Assembly: GCA_014338405.1 (NCBI GenBank)
Contig: JTDE01000255.1
Span: 38,902 to 102,901, forward strand
DNA from: Paragonimus skrjabini miyazakii
Taxonomy: Eukaryota; Platyhelminthes; Trematoda; Plagiorchiida; Troglotrematidae
Length of the DNA stretch: 64,000 nt
Direction of reading: 5' to 3'
In this document: positions 49,166 to 62,008 of the stretch, one piece after another
How positions within the stretch are numbered: the first letter of the stretch is position 1
Layout of the letters: the number at the start of each line of letters is the position of its first letter
Program-made: the position numbers and the translations under genes
Notes under the pieces: model-generated
What the model was told of the DNA's origin: nothing
The model's database searches: none
What the model saw: only the letters and a program-made list of their open reading frames with translations

Positions 49166-51839
49166 ACTAATGGTCTTTTTGAAAGATCCGCGTAGTTCAG
49201 CCGGGTGAAGAGGTCCGTTTTCTAGTGTGTGCTTTCAAAAAACGCAAACTTAAAATGTACATAACTGTACGAATTTTTAGATTTTCATTTGAATATCGTA
49301 GGTGAAAGATAATCAAGGTTGTTTATTAAACATTCTTAATTTGAGTTATGGAAAAACCCAATATATTTTGCCAATGACACATGAGTTGACTCTATATAAG
49401 GTTGGCACGTCTCACAAACGCTAATCCGTATGTGGCTTTCGGGTCCGTGGGGTCCAATTTCATTGTCTTATAAAAAGAACAGAAAGGTTATATTATTTTT
49501 TAACTGAGATGCTGGCCCACTGTCCATGAAGAACATGTGAAATAACAAATTTCGTGATGGATGAGTGGCAGTACATTCCTAGACGTTTACATGGAGGTGC
49601 GCTTGTTTCCTAGTGTGTGCTTCGGCTTCAAAACAGTTCAAGCTGCATGTAGCTAATAATCTGTTACATGTCAAACTACCGAGGGATGTGGTAGAAAAAC
49701 CAACACCACGACGATCAGGGTTGGTAAAGGAGGCTTTTGACGAGCCCAAACTGATCCTTCATTGCGTTGATATTCAGCAGCCAGACCCTAAAAACTGACC
49801 TTGAACACGTGTTTCTTTCTCACACTCCGCCAACATGACAAACGAGCCCTGTTCAGGATCTCATCAAAGTGATTTCTACAGACATAGAGATTGTCGGGAG
49901 GGTGGTCCCTATACTGAAAGATTGGGGATTTTGGGATATGAAAAACAATCCTCTACTCTTGTACAGCTCAAAAAGAAACTAAAGAATAGGATAGGGCCAT
50001 TTGATTGTGAGCGTATGGCCCGCCTATCGGCAACATGTCTGTGAAGCTTGTAGATGTGAAAATGTGGACTTTAGGAAGTGGTAAGGTTGAATAACCTTCG
50101 TACTTCTGGAATGTCAATTAACACGGCGATCAGCACGAAGGGAACAGACCAAGACAGCGGTTCCCTAGGTGTGAGACGTGAAGTAAGATTTCTAGAATGT
50201 AGCTATCTACAGTCGATATCTGAACTGACCATTGAAATACGACCACGTTACGATTGCCCCTGGACGAGGTCACACGTGGAGATCTTACACAGTCATTGGT
50301 TCACAGTCCAGAGTCAAGATAATACTCGCGCACGTTTACTCACACCCGTGATTGTATACATGCCAACTAGTGATGCGATTCACGCAACGATGAAATGACT
50401 CGACACCATACTGACGATCAATAACCCACATCAGGATTCTATCGGCAAGCCATCTTTTTCAGTTATATCCCTCGAACATACTGTCGAGATCTATCGGTTC
50501 TCTCGTGTTTACGCCGCCTCCCAGTTGTGATCAGACGTTATTTCTTGACTCCACTTGGTACTTTGTGTTATTAAATGTTCACTCTAAGCAATTCATTCTG
50601 TTGACGTTATTGACTAGACCAGATATTTACTATTTGTATTTGCTCGTTCCAGAATACTAAATGTTGAGTACCTACTACTCATCAGTACCTCACAAACCTT
50701 GCAGAAAATTATATCTGGCTGCAGTACTTCGGAGAGGGCATGCTTTTTGAACAAAGAGGAAAGGAAGTATGCCAAACAAATTTACCTGTTAACGTTCGAG
50801 TTTATTGTTGGGTAGAAAATTTACAGAACTTCTACGATACGTCGAAACTGACGGACAAATTTTTCACAGCATGGTCTCTCTAACTTTATTCCCAAGATTG
50901 ATTCGACAGCCATGACACCCAACCTGTTGGGTGGTAGGTCACCAAGCTAGTTTCAACCTAACAAACTTGAAGCAAACTGGGTACCAAGCTTCCCTATGTG
51001 TCAAACCTAGGATTAATGGTCATCACCAAAGAACCCTGAATGCTATCAAGGGATCGTTCATCCTTCAGACTACTGAGACACTGTTCCGTTATACGTGTGG
51101 AGCTTGCACGTATGCGCTGAGTACGCGAATAAAGGATGCACTATGAAGAACTCGGAAATCCCAGTCTTATTGTGAACAGCAACATTTCTGTGACCATAGC
51201 ATCAAATGTGATAATCATTCACCTCACGAAACTTGTGTAGTAGATCCTTCAAAAAAGCTGTCAACTATTCCTTGTAACAAAAACGTTACTTCCTTTAGGT
51301 TTACGTTAGCGGTCGACAAGCCCCAGTTGTCGCACACGCAAAAGAAGAAAAAAGACTTGGTTCTCACCGCTGGTATACATAAGGCCGAAGGGTGTTCAAA
51401 ACCATAGAAGACAAATTATAGTACCACGTTTTATCTACAAACTCAAAACAGGTCAAAGTAAGAACCCGTGTGTCCTAACTTATACCGCTACCTTGAAGTG
51501 GTGGTCAGTCGTTTACACTGTATTGATCCTGACGGATTTGCTGACTAAGAGTTCGGTCATTCCAGGCGCAGTCATGTCAGATAAGCCAGAGGGGAGCAGT
51601 CAGACGAAAAACCGTTAAACCCAGGGGACTGTATTTCGCACTACTGACCGCGTAAAAGTTCACAGGTAGTGAGGCACGGTTCTATGGGCCTACACGTGAA
51701 TTATTTCCATGGTTGTGGCACTACCCTCTTTCGTATCAGGAAGGAGTGGTTAGAAAACAGCCTCAAACAAAGAACGCTCCAACTACCCAAGGGCCGGCTT
51801 ACTATTCAGTAGGGTCGGAAAATTTACCGTTACGCCCAA
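49166..51839. other. Unassigned DNA
   Basis: Plus-strand frames at 49613-49798, 49835-50044 and 50078-50398 follow one another but have no recognised motif or splice borders. They may be debris of an old element. Confidence 0.35.
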
Positions 51840-53707
51840 AAGTCTGATGTAACTTCGGATACTTCCACTGCGCACAGCAGTGATCAAAATCAGACACCAA
51901 CGTCTTATTCACTGCGCCCTCGGGCTAGGCAAGCCCCTCACTGCCAAGTGAGGCAGACTGTTGAGTCATTGGCTCCAGGTAAGAATTTCCAAGAAAATCT
52001 TGTATTCTGTTGTCTCACAAGTCTGATTTTTGAGTCAGAGACTTGGGGTGGGGTCCCTCAAGTCAACCCCCTTCCACGGTGTAAACCACTAGGAAGTGTC
52101 AAACGTTACTGATTGTATTGACGGTGGCATAATCCTGTTACTATTTTAGTGGTAACCATTGGCGCCTTCAATATCCGCCCTCTCCGACAAGTCAGTCAGC
52201 AAGCTGCTGTGGTTAGTGCTCTTTCAGTTCGGGAACTTGATTTGTGCTGTGTGCCGGAGATGCTAGGCAACGGTTCTAGCAGGGCTATCTAGTTGAGCTC
52301 ACTTCTAGATAACTGTCGATCCAGGCGCTTTTATTTTAGGATTTCTGGTGACCCCGAAGCTGAATCTTGTGGTCACGCTGGAACGGGAATCGCACTGAGT
52401 TCCATAGCAGAGCAGTATTTGCTCGATTGGATCCCAGTGAACAGTTGCTCTTGAGCTGTCAGACTCAATACGTCAGTAAAAGTCTATCGGCGCAAATCAG
52501 AAAAGGGTTGTGTTTTCATCACATCGATGCATGCTCCAATAGCCAGCTGTTTGGATGCTATGACGCTCTCGTTGACCTTCGGAGGCAAACTAAACACTCA
52601 GACATCAACGTGCTGGCGGACGATTCTAATGCTCAGCCTGGTCGTCTTTTTCCGGACGAGAAATGACTAATAGGTATGTTTGGTGTTCGGGCACAACGCA
52701 CTGACAATCTCGAAAGACTGCTGTAGCTGTACGCCACCCATGGCCTCTATATTTCAAACACCGCATTCCAGCCTCATGAACAAGCGTCGCTTGATCCCAC
52801 CTGGTTCTGTATGTGATGGACACCGTTGAGAACTTAAACGCAAGCTGACTAGAAGTATGCGCAAAGACCGCGAGCATTACTTGGTCGAAGAGTGAAAAGA
52901 GGTTGAAAGAGCCTTTTATCTAGGAATAACAGATGACTTTTTCCCCTGGTACGTGGTTGTTCTGGTCGTCGAGTTGGTGTAAGTGAGACCATATATGAAA
53001 AATGGAGTTCAATTATCGCCAGACACTCGCGCCAGCTTGACGGATGAACAGTTCAGCTGGCCTCAACCAGACCATATGGACTACGGGACCTAAATGGTCG
53101 GTTACTGCATCGGAAGTCGAAGTGGTCCTGGAGCTTAAGTTATTGAGGCGTAATAAGGCTGCTGGAAAAGACCACCTACCTCCCTCTTTTTTCTAGGATG
53201 GCGGTAAGAGGTTGATATCAGAAATGACGAAACTCATCCAGACGATTTGGGAGACTGAAGAGGTAACTCGTAACTGATGCTTATCAGAAGTAATTCCCAT
53301 TTTCAAAAAGAGGGCCCGAAGTCTACGTGACAACCACACAGGGATCAGTATAGTGTCCGTTGTGTCTGAATTACGCATTGGTCATGCAGTGCGTCGGCTT
53401 ACCAAGCCCAAAAGAAGTCAGATGCTTGAAGAACAAGCAGGTTTCCGACCCGGTCAAGGGTGCGTGTAACCATACCTTGCAAAGAGTCTTGAAACTTTGG
53501 TACTTTTACGGGCAGTCGACGGTCGTGGTCATGTTAGACCTAAAGGCTGCTTTCGAATGTGGTGCTGGTAACGTTTTCTGGAATTGTCTTCTGCGCGAAG
53601 GAGTTCCATAGAAAAACGTGGATCAGTTGAAAACACTGTATGCCTACTCTCCAAGCAGGATGCGAGTTTATGAATACATTTCTCGGGCGGCCATCACTTC
53701 CAGTGGT

Positions 53708-54054
53708 TACTGATGAATAGTGGGGGATTTTGGCTTCCATATGAATTGAACATCACCCACAGTTGACTGCAACTGTCGCATTCCCATAAATAATCCAGTT
53801 GACCCCTTTCGAACTGCAGAAGCACTGGACTTGAGTTTTGCTCTCATCAGAGCTCGTCAGTAGTGCATATCCTCGTCACTGCTAGGACTAGAATCACGGT
53901 CACGCTTTCATGAGGCAACCATGTTGTTCACTACGCCATTGACCTCACATTAGACACGATCGAATTATTATATGTGAACGCTTAACCACCTTCGCTTGTG
54001 AGTAGTGATTGGTTTGCCCCATCACCTCGAGAACAGACACAGTAACTGTCCTAT
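53708..54054 (-). repeat. Full-length hammerhead-bearing short element inserted in the RTE-like copy (copy 8)
   Basis: This 347-bp minus-strand unit splits the RT sequence between SSG and GVRQ. The flanks TTCCAGTGGT (53698-53707) and TTCTAATGGT (54055-54064) are a 10-bp target duplication with two transitions, so both ends of the element are defined. Order on the minus strand: head of about 110 bp starting AGGACAGTTACTGT, tRNA-like part with A and B boxes (both slightly mutated), ribozyme, tail ending ATTCATCAGTA. It gives the reference for all other copies. Confidence 0.9.
53822..53866 (-). ncRNA. Inactivated hammerhead ribozyme
   Basis: CTGACGA and a perfect five-pair stem II (GCTCT/AGAGC, loop GATG) are kept, but GAAA reads AAAA. 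The changed base corresponds to G12, the proposed general base of cleavage, so the RNA should be inactive. The pair next to the cleavage site in stem I is also lost. Confidence 0.7.
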
Positions 54055-55115
54055 TTCTAATGGTGTTCGTCAACGATGTCCGATTTCCTCCTTCCTGATC
54101 AATTTTGTCATGCACGATATTCTGGGAAGTGCGCTTAAGGAGTGCAGTAAGCTTGGTGTTGAGCTTTCTTCCGGGCGCTAGGTTAACTTATCTGGAGTGT
54201 GCGGATAACATTGTCTGACTTATCCTAACTCCCAAGGAGATGTAGACCTCGCTGAACAAGGTGAGTGACCGAGCTGGTTTGTTTCGAATGCGCTTCGCAT
54301 TTTCAAAATGCAATATGTTGCTTGAAGACTGGGGCATTCACACTTCTAACTACTTTACTGAGGGCAATCAGCTCGAGATTGTAGACAGTTTCACCTACTT
54401 GGGTACCACTATCTCTCCCTACCGCTAATGAGATATCCGTGTGGATATCAAAGGCATGAGTTATTTTTGCCATTCTGCGTCATTTGTGATGTAGACAAGA
54501 CGTACGGTTGTCACTAAAAGTAAGGGTATATAATGCTTGTGTACGTTCTGTTTTGCTGCCTGGTTCGGAGACATTACCTGTTTGCAACGAAGGTATGGGC
54601 GAATTTGTTGTGTCTGACTATCATTCTTACCACAATGAGTTTCGTGATCGCGTGAGCGATACGGCCGTTCTCCCAGGATGCGCGATCAAATTGTCAGCAA
54701 CTCACGCTGTACAACCTGTGATGATTGAATCACGTAGTCCGCATGTCATCTAAGCGTTTGTCGTACCGAGCACTATATGCTGAGATCACCAACGGTTGGG
54801 TAAGATCGCGTGGTGGCCAAGCAACAAAGTAGTCACGAAACGTGAAGACCCTGACTGTTGGTCTGGTTGGGGTCCTCGCGACCACCCACATCGTTGGCTA
54901 GAAAAGTCACTTGAGATGGCAGTGTACCGCATTCAATGGTGTTTCTGCATCAATACTATTTCTAGTTTTTCTGCTTCGTGTTCTATTAGTATCCGTTTAT
55001 CTTTTCAGTGGCGTTTTCTTTTAGTACATTGCACCTCACTGCTGAAGTGAGCGGCGGTCTGAAATGCAGTAACTTCTGATCAGAGATGAGACTGTTGTGA
55101 TGACTATCATGATGA

Positions 55116-58100
55116 AACACTGAGATTCGGAAGGCTCGGAAGACAAGTGGCTACAAGTCGTTACCTTCAGAACAGTTCGCCGACCATTCGCATGTCAAGT
55201 GTATCTCTCTGGAGAAACAAACAGAACTGTCCTTTTGAAAGCATTAACCGTTTTAATCCATGACAGGGCAGACTTAGAATTTATATATTTTCAAAGACCG
55301 CTTCAGTCTGAGGCCAAGAAGGTTGCTCATCCTCTTTGCATTGTTCGAAGTTGAGCTCCCTAATCGAAGGAGACGATAGTGTAACTTAGTATTATCTAAT
55401 GGACATTGGAGCCAGCATAACACAAAGGAAGACATAACGAGAAACTATGTATGTTAACGTCACTTTACTTTTACTCATTGCTGAGATGAATACGTCATAC
55501 AGAACAATTCACTTCAAGTCACACGTATACAGTCACTGATCAGTGCAATACAAGTGCGTACACTAACAAATCACTTCTACCCCACCTTACCTACTTGCAT
55601 CAACAGTGACACATGCACACGCAAAATCAATCGGTTTGCTCCAACGCATGACTAGACATCTGCCACAGTTGACGAGAGAGATAATGACCAATCGAATTAT
55701 TGATGGAGTCTAGTGAACAGACTCAGTTGATTGAGAAACTCGGCTTCGTCGATCTTCCAGACTGTTCAGTCCAGTAGTCAAAGTGTCGATCAAGTTCATT
55801 TTAATCGCACTCAATCGGTCGCTTTTGTTGGGCGGAGAATATTGAGTGACTTCGCGCGTGCAAAAGTCCTTTTTGCATGCTGCTTGCTCTCCTTGTAGTT
55901 GGTCCATTGCTGATGACGGGCTGACCGGTTCGTTTGTAGTGTTTTAGTTAATGATGTTCAAGAGCCTCGTTTTAGTACACAACAGATGAGGTAGGCATAT
56001 TATATATCATCTTGTCGTGTTACCATATGCAGTCAAACTTTTAAGAGAGCCACTGAATGGCATAACTCGGGTGTCATCTATCGTTCACTTGCTGACCCAC
56101 CTGATTGAGGAAGGTGTGTGAGGATGAATGCCCGAAGTTTTTATTAATAGGAGGCTCATGTAAAAAAGTTAATGTATTAGAATATCTCGTCTGTTCCTAA
56201 CTATCACTCGGGCTTCTAAAATCATTCAGTGGGAAAGTGCAGAAAATAGCTCAAATAAAATATCTCTTAGGGCCTACTAAAGAATTTCACCTGCAATTAC
56301 GGTCTTTTTGGTGCAATATCTCCAACTCAGAAAGTGCACATAGTGAAACTGACCAAATCAACGTAACGGCAACAAAATGTGTTAGCAGTGACTTTGGGAA
56401 GCCGCGCCCATTTGTTTTTTTAATTTAACGGTCATCGTATGGACAGTTTTCGGACAAAGCTGTTTGAGTACTCCTCAAAAATGTTGAGGTTGTAAGAAAT
56501 CCATTTTTATTGGCACTTTGACGGGTCATTTTTTTATGGGTCTACTGCTGTAGTTGCTAGCAATAATACAAATCACATAAAAGTTATAACGGGTGTTTTA
56601 AAAGTGGTTACAAGAGAAACAAAGATACTATGTCGATTCCTCCTAATTTCAAGGTTCGGAACTCAAGGAAGGAGGTAACACTGTGTCAAACTTTTATGAG
56701 GATACTATGTGTTTTCAAGTGGTCCATCGTCTAATGTGTTTCAGACAAACAATTCTAAAGATACCCCAGTCTCAGTGTTACTGCGTAACTTAATGGACTC
56801 AACAGAATGGTATTATCAGCGTAAGCATGTTAATTCATTTGATCAGCACAATATATAAGAAATTGGTCAGCAATAAAGGAACAAAGGGTTTCCTTGTTAG
56901 ATACCTTTATCCGGGCAAGAATTCTTCAAAGTAGAATATGTCTGAATTGTTAACAGCGCGCAAGTCATTGTCTAAGATAAAGACAAAACCGTGAAAGTAG
57001 CTGCTCTTTGGCAAGATTCTTATGATTATTGGTGAAATACTTTAAATATATTTAGTTCTGCACTGCGTCGTGTGAGAATGCCCGTACAAACTGTTGAATA
57101 ATTGTAAATTTATGTTCACCGTCTAGTTACCGGAAACCAAGCTGTCCATTAAACAGAATATTGTGGACGCAACTTGTGACCGCTAGTTGTATAGTAATTA
57201 AGTGGAAGCTAGATAATGTTAATGTGATCATGATCGTCGAGACGAATGCAACGCAAACCGAGTCCAGCTACAGAGGCTGTGCGCAACTATCAGTGGTGAG
57301 TGAAAAGTAGTTACCAATTACTTTCTTCTAAAAGTGGCTATGTCAGCAAGTTTCAGACGCCCGGTTTTTGAGCACAGACTGTTCCAGGGAACGAATTGCT
57401 TTAATAATTTTACGTTTGGAGACCAAAACGATGGGATCCCGATTACCAAAAGTTACACCTTTCGCCAGGCTATTGCTGTCGACCAATGGGCCGTGAAGAC
57501 TGACACTCTAGTAATGCGGGAAATTTCTGTTTAACAAAGAAAGTTAGTAATCATTAGGCAGGTTTCGTGGTGGCTGTGTGCCGCTTCTTTGCTTGAACAG
57601 GTCGTCTTCTTTTGAATCGAACTGGACACTGGTGACGGTTTTTATAGTATACAAGCTGCGGAAAATAATAATTCGTAGATTGTCTTAGTGGTATTTTCAT
57701 GACGAGAGTGAGTCTGTCGTTGTACCAAACTATTGCTCACAGTACGTTTAAACTGCTTAATTCCCCGGTGGCTTTCTCAGGCTAACAGTTTGCAGACGAC
57801 AACACCTCATGCTCATGTATTCCCCGGCTGTAATGACAGGGCTCCAACCGATCAAGCGTACAATGCTTGATTAGCTGCCGTTGGTCGGACAACAAAAAGA
57901 GCCTTCCGATACTCAAGCGCTAGGAGGACGCCTGGATACTTTCACCTGTACGTCTGATACCCTAACCAACTGATTTACGTACTGCTACTAGTAAAAGTGC
58001 TTGCAACCCGAAATACAAAGAGGTAGCCTTATCCACATTTGCTGGTCTTTCATTTTCACTGCATCAAGGCTTCGAGCTTGCGATTAGCCAACAAGTTCCA

Positions 58101-61100
58101 TTACTAAACTTTTTTTATGTGGTAAGCATGTCCAGGTTCGATTCTAACACTCCTTTTCAATCTATAACTAAACTGATGGTAACGATGTATGAATAAATAA
58201 ATTGGTCCCCAATTTGGGTTTACCATACTGGCGATCCAGTATACGTTATCACAGTTTGGGAAGAATAACGTGAGATCCAGTCATATGCTACTTGTCGCCA
58301 TTGATGTCCGCAGTGCGATGATGACGTTAAGAAAGATAAGTGTGCTTTGCTTGCAAGAAGTTGCCTGAATAGTTATACGTAGGTGCTCTGACATTCCAAG
58401 TGTTCACTGGAAACATTTTCAGGCTGATCAAAACTCGTGACGTGGGCCTCCGTATTTGTTATCGTGTTGAGTCTGGTCATGTCAATGTTATCGGCATAAC
58501 TAACTCGGAATTTATCAAGTTCAAGCCTGGCCTTTAAAATGGCTTATGTAAAACAGCACATCTGAAAAACGTGTACATGATTCTGAACGTGTAGAGGATG
58601 TGTCCCGAAAATCGTTTGGCGTTAATGGGGGGAGGTAGGTGACATGTCACGATGGATGTGGGTGATGTTGATCCTAGCTACAAACTCTCTAGATAAGTGG
58701 GTTTGTGGAAGCCACAGATAAGTTGATGTTCTGTGGTCAAGAGTTAGAATGTTCCAGACATTTGATTGTCACGACTGCTAGGGTAGTTCCACTAAAACAG
58801 TTGCTTACCCAACTGACATTCCAATAGAGATTACTGAATAGCAGAGGTTTACTGCCAACCCATGGGGGTATGTGCAACTGGTTAAAACTTCATCTCCCAG
58901 TGTTGACCAATTAAGCGTGGTTAGTACGAGTGTTGGGTAAAAGGTGTGTTCATAGTATCCCAAAGGATGCTTTTGCTGTCCACGTTGTAATGGATCATGG
59001 TAAGAGGTTGATTTTGGGTGTGATTTTGAAGAACTGGATTTGGCTGTCCGATGTAGTGATGATAGGTGACTCTTCAGATTCGGGGAGTGTACTGAAATTC
59101 TCTCATTTTGGCCTGGATACTTGCTATGCTGTGTAAAACTTAGGAATATTAGGCCTAACAATCTGCTTTCATCGCACTGACATGCGCTAACCAGCACAAA
59201 TCTGATCACTGGGGTGGTTTTTGATGGTGTAATCTATCAGTCGGGCTGATATTTGTTGGACGCATATTCGGCGGTAGTGGTCGTTGATTCAGTCCTGTTG
59301 GCCAAGTGGCCATTCCCTAGGGCAGAAATGGATGGGGCGTCTTGGGGCGCGTAGCACACAAACGCCGTAAGGTCAGTTTAACAACTGACCGTGAATTATA
59401 CCAGCATTTTTGCTGCTGGTTCAACGTGGATTATTTACCTTGAAAAACAAAGTGGGAGGTTGAGATTCAAAGTGGATTGAAACGACGATTTTTCAAAACA
59501 TCACCGACGGTTTCTCACAGAACATTAAAGTTAATGAACTCACCACTATTACGGGCACGATTCTGATTGGATACTACTGGGAAGAACGAGTTCACCGAAA
59601 TAGCCACGACAACAAACGCTCGAGCGAAATCAAAACTACGGACAGCATTAGGAACATCTCAGTACTTAAACTTCTGAATGGTTCTTCCAGCCCCAGATTC
59701 TACTCCCCGGTATGGTCGTCCGATCAGCGCAAGTCGCAGGTCATGGTTGCCTGTGCACTCTGTCAAACGTTGGATTTTCGGTGACAGTTAACCACGTATT
59801 TATTCGTGCGTTTATTCGTTTACACTTAGGCGTGCATGTATACTTTCTTCATTGGTAAGCAAGGACGTAGTTCTCGTAGAACCCAACTGTGTCTCATATT
59901 GTAAATGGCTCTGTCACTATTCTGAAAGTGGATTCCACTTAACTGAGGAAGATTCGCTCGCCATAGACCTTTGGAATTTGGTAAAGCCATGGAGATCCGA
60001 TTACGTAGAGCAACGCCAAGTGGGCGGGAGGAGTTAGTTCAGTGAGTTTAGCGGATCAGTTGATTGATTGAGCCACCCGATAAATGCGGAGTGAGCTAAC
60101 GTATCAATAGCGTTCACAAGCACGAAGGAAATGAACGATAAAGAGTCTGAGCCGTGTTCGCGTTGTCTTATATTGATCACGCTTATGAGTTAAAAAAACG
60201 TTGTGTGGTTAGGCCAAAAGCATACGCGTGCAAGATTTATGCGGGATATATTCTTCCTTGTTATTATTAATTGTAACTCACCTTGATTGTGTCATAAGAT
60301 AGCAGCGCTCCGCATCGGCTCATGATCTAAATGTCAGTTCCTAAACTAAAGCAATAGTTACTCAAATTTTATTACCGATCAGCAGATTCGATCGTGGGTT
60401 CGTGTGTAGGTGTAGTTTGGAGTGCATACCAGTCTCTGCTCTTATCTAACTGCATTCGCACTCCCAGCCGCTTTGCTTGGCTTGTTTGACTGAGCTAATT
60501 TGTTTTCAGTCCTCAGTTTTTCCCGTTTTTTGCGTGATGGCCTCACATTCAGGACTCTACTGCTGTCACGCTCACACACAGACACGCAAGCATGCAAAAG
60601 CAAGCTCCCACAAAAGCACGGGTAGTTGTAACCAAAAAAAGGAACAAATAAACCCCCGCCATACCCAATCAGCTAATGTGAGACAAGCGTAAACACATAT
60701 CGGCCCTTGTAAGTATAATGACTAGTCGTCCTCTGGAACGCAAACAACTGACAGTGATAAATGGAAAAGCCATTAGAGCATAGGGAGAGCGTGCTGAATA
60801 TACACCGACTTTTCATTTATGAATAAGATTTACGATCTCGCTTATGCATGGAAGACACGCAATCGGTATGCTTGGTTGTTAAGCGATTTTGACAGAAATG
60901 AACGCATAGCTTAGTTTGGGAAGATCTTCTTGTTTGGGATTTGAGAAACAAAACAAATGAGCTGATATCGAACGACCACGAGCTTTTTATGTACCACTAC
61001 ATACAATGCGGGTTTGACAAAATTAGCCGTATCGATGCATTTCAAATTCATTGTTAATCACAACGCAATGAATATTTACCGTTTGCTGCCAACGTTTGCC

Positions 61101-61590
61101 TTTACAATGTAAATGGTGCTCCGTCAAGGGTTGCTCAGCTTCTTAAAAATAAACGTAGAACGCAAAAAGCAGAAAAATGCGCGTCGATTTAAATGTACCC
61201 AAATTGCGACGTGTACTGGTCAGTTCTGTTTTTTACACAAGTTATTTTGTTGGTTATGTTGGGTAAGCACAAACAATTTTTATTAGTGCAGTTTCACTGA
61301 TAACACGAGGTTTGGCTGACGTCTGGTTCAAATTGATATACTATTCACATGATGAAATGTGAACAATTGCTAATAAATACGGTTTAACGATGATGTGTAG
61401 AAGAATACTATAAAACAACTCGTATGGAACTGTAAGCATTTGTCTTGTGGATACCGGCATCAAACTTTGCAAGGAACTCAAAGAAGTCCCATGGCAAAAA
61501 AGGTGAAAGCTGAAATGTCTGTTCCCAGAGAATGAAAATTAAACTTTACCACGGAGTTTATTTTGCAACCAAGTAGAGAGCTTCAAAATA
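55116..61590. other. Unassigned DNA
   Basis: No supported gene. The longest open frame (134 codons, minus, 58805-59209) is serine-rich and has no recognised motif. Two consecutive hairpins lie at 59371-59420. Confidence 0.45.
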
Positions 61591-61698
61591 ACTGATGAGT
61601 AGTCGGGGAGTTGGCTAATTTCAAGTTGAACATCACCCACAATTGATCGCAGCTGTCGCATTCCCATAGACTTTCCAGTCGACCCCTTTCGAAAACAA

Positions 61699-61743
61699 GC
61701 ACTAGACTCGAGTTTCGCTCTCATTACAGCTCGTCAGCAGTGC
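61699..61743 (-). ncRNA. Hammerhead ribozyme, type I, core intact
   Basis: On the minus strand CTGACGA, GAAA and GTC are intact. Stem I GCACTG/TAGTGC pairs fully with one wrong-sided wobble only (T-G next to the cleavage site). Stem II GCTGT/AGAGC has four of five pairs. Confidence 0.8.
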
Positions 61744-61860
61744 ACATCATCGCCACTGCCGGGACTTGAACCATAGACACGCTGTTCATGAGGCAACCGT
61801 GTTTACCACTGCGCCATTGACCTCACGTTAGGCACGACCGAATTATCATACGTGAACGCT

Positions 61861-61960
61861 NNNNNNNNNNNNNNNNNNNNNNNNNNNNNNNNNNNNNNNN
61901 NNNNNNNNNNNNNNNNNNNNNNNNNNNNNNNNNNNNNNNNNNNNNNNNNNNNNNNNNNNN
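61861..61960. other. Assembly gap (100 N)
   Basis: The gap lies inside the head of copy 9, between the two arms of an inverted pair, a structure that is hard to sequence and assemble. The real length is unknown. Confidence 0.98.
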
Positions 61961-62008
61961 CACAGTTACTGTCTGCTAACTCAAATCGATAACCTCGCCT
62001 CATTACCA

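Larger units (their letters stand above)
51840..55115 (+). mobile_element. RTE-like non-LTR retrotransposon, long decayed copy
   Basis: From about 52149 the translation begins TIGAFNIRPLRQ, the start of an APE-type endonuclease, and continues with DWIPV and NVLADDSNAQPGRL (52580-52660). The RT part includes NKAAGKD, IPIFKK, EEQAGFRPGQG, VVVMLDLKAAFE, SSG, then after an inserted short element GVRQRCPISSFLINFV. The catalytic YADD reads CADN, so it is dead. The C-terminal SGWGPRDHPHRWLEK (54850-54910) is followed by a 3' untranslated region that aligns with the minus-strand copy at 40 kb and a decayed (TGA)n tail at 55098-55115. Many stops and frameshifts occur. The upstream 51840-52148 part with SYSLRPR may be its 5' region. 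The copy is interrupted at 53708-54054. Confidence 0.85.
61591..61975 (-). repeat. Hammerhead-bearing short element, left arm with head (copy 9)
   Basis: The minus-strand copy starts at ACTGATGAGTAG, the 3' end as in the copy with the defined insertion, and includes ribozyme, B box (61762-61772) and A box (61806-61816). Its head is cut by a 100-N gap (61861-61960). The bases after the gap, CACAGTTACTGTC, resemble the extreme 5' end of the element. Confidence 0.85.

Noticed and set aside
58805..59209. 134-codon minus-strand ORF
   Set aside because: Serine-rich, no recognised motif and no splice border; this length is within chance for 64 kb in six frames.
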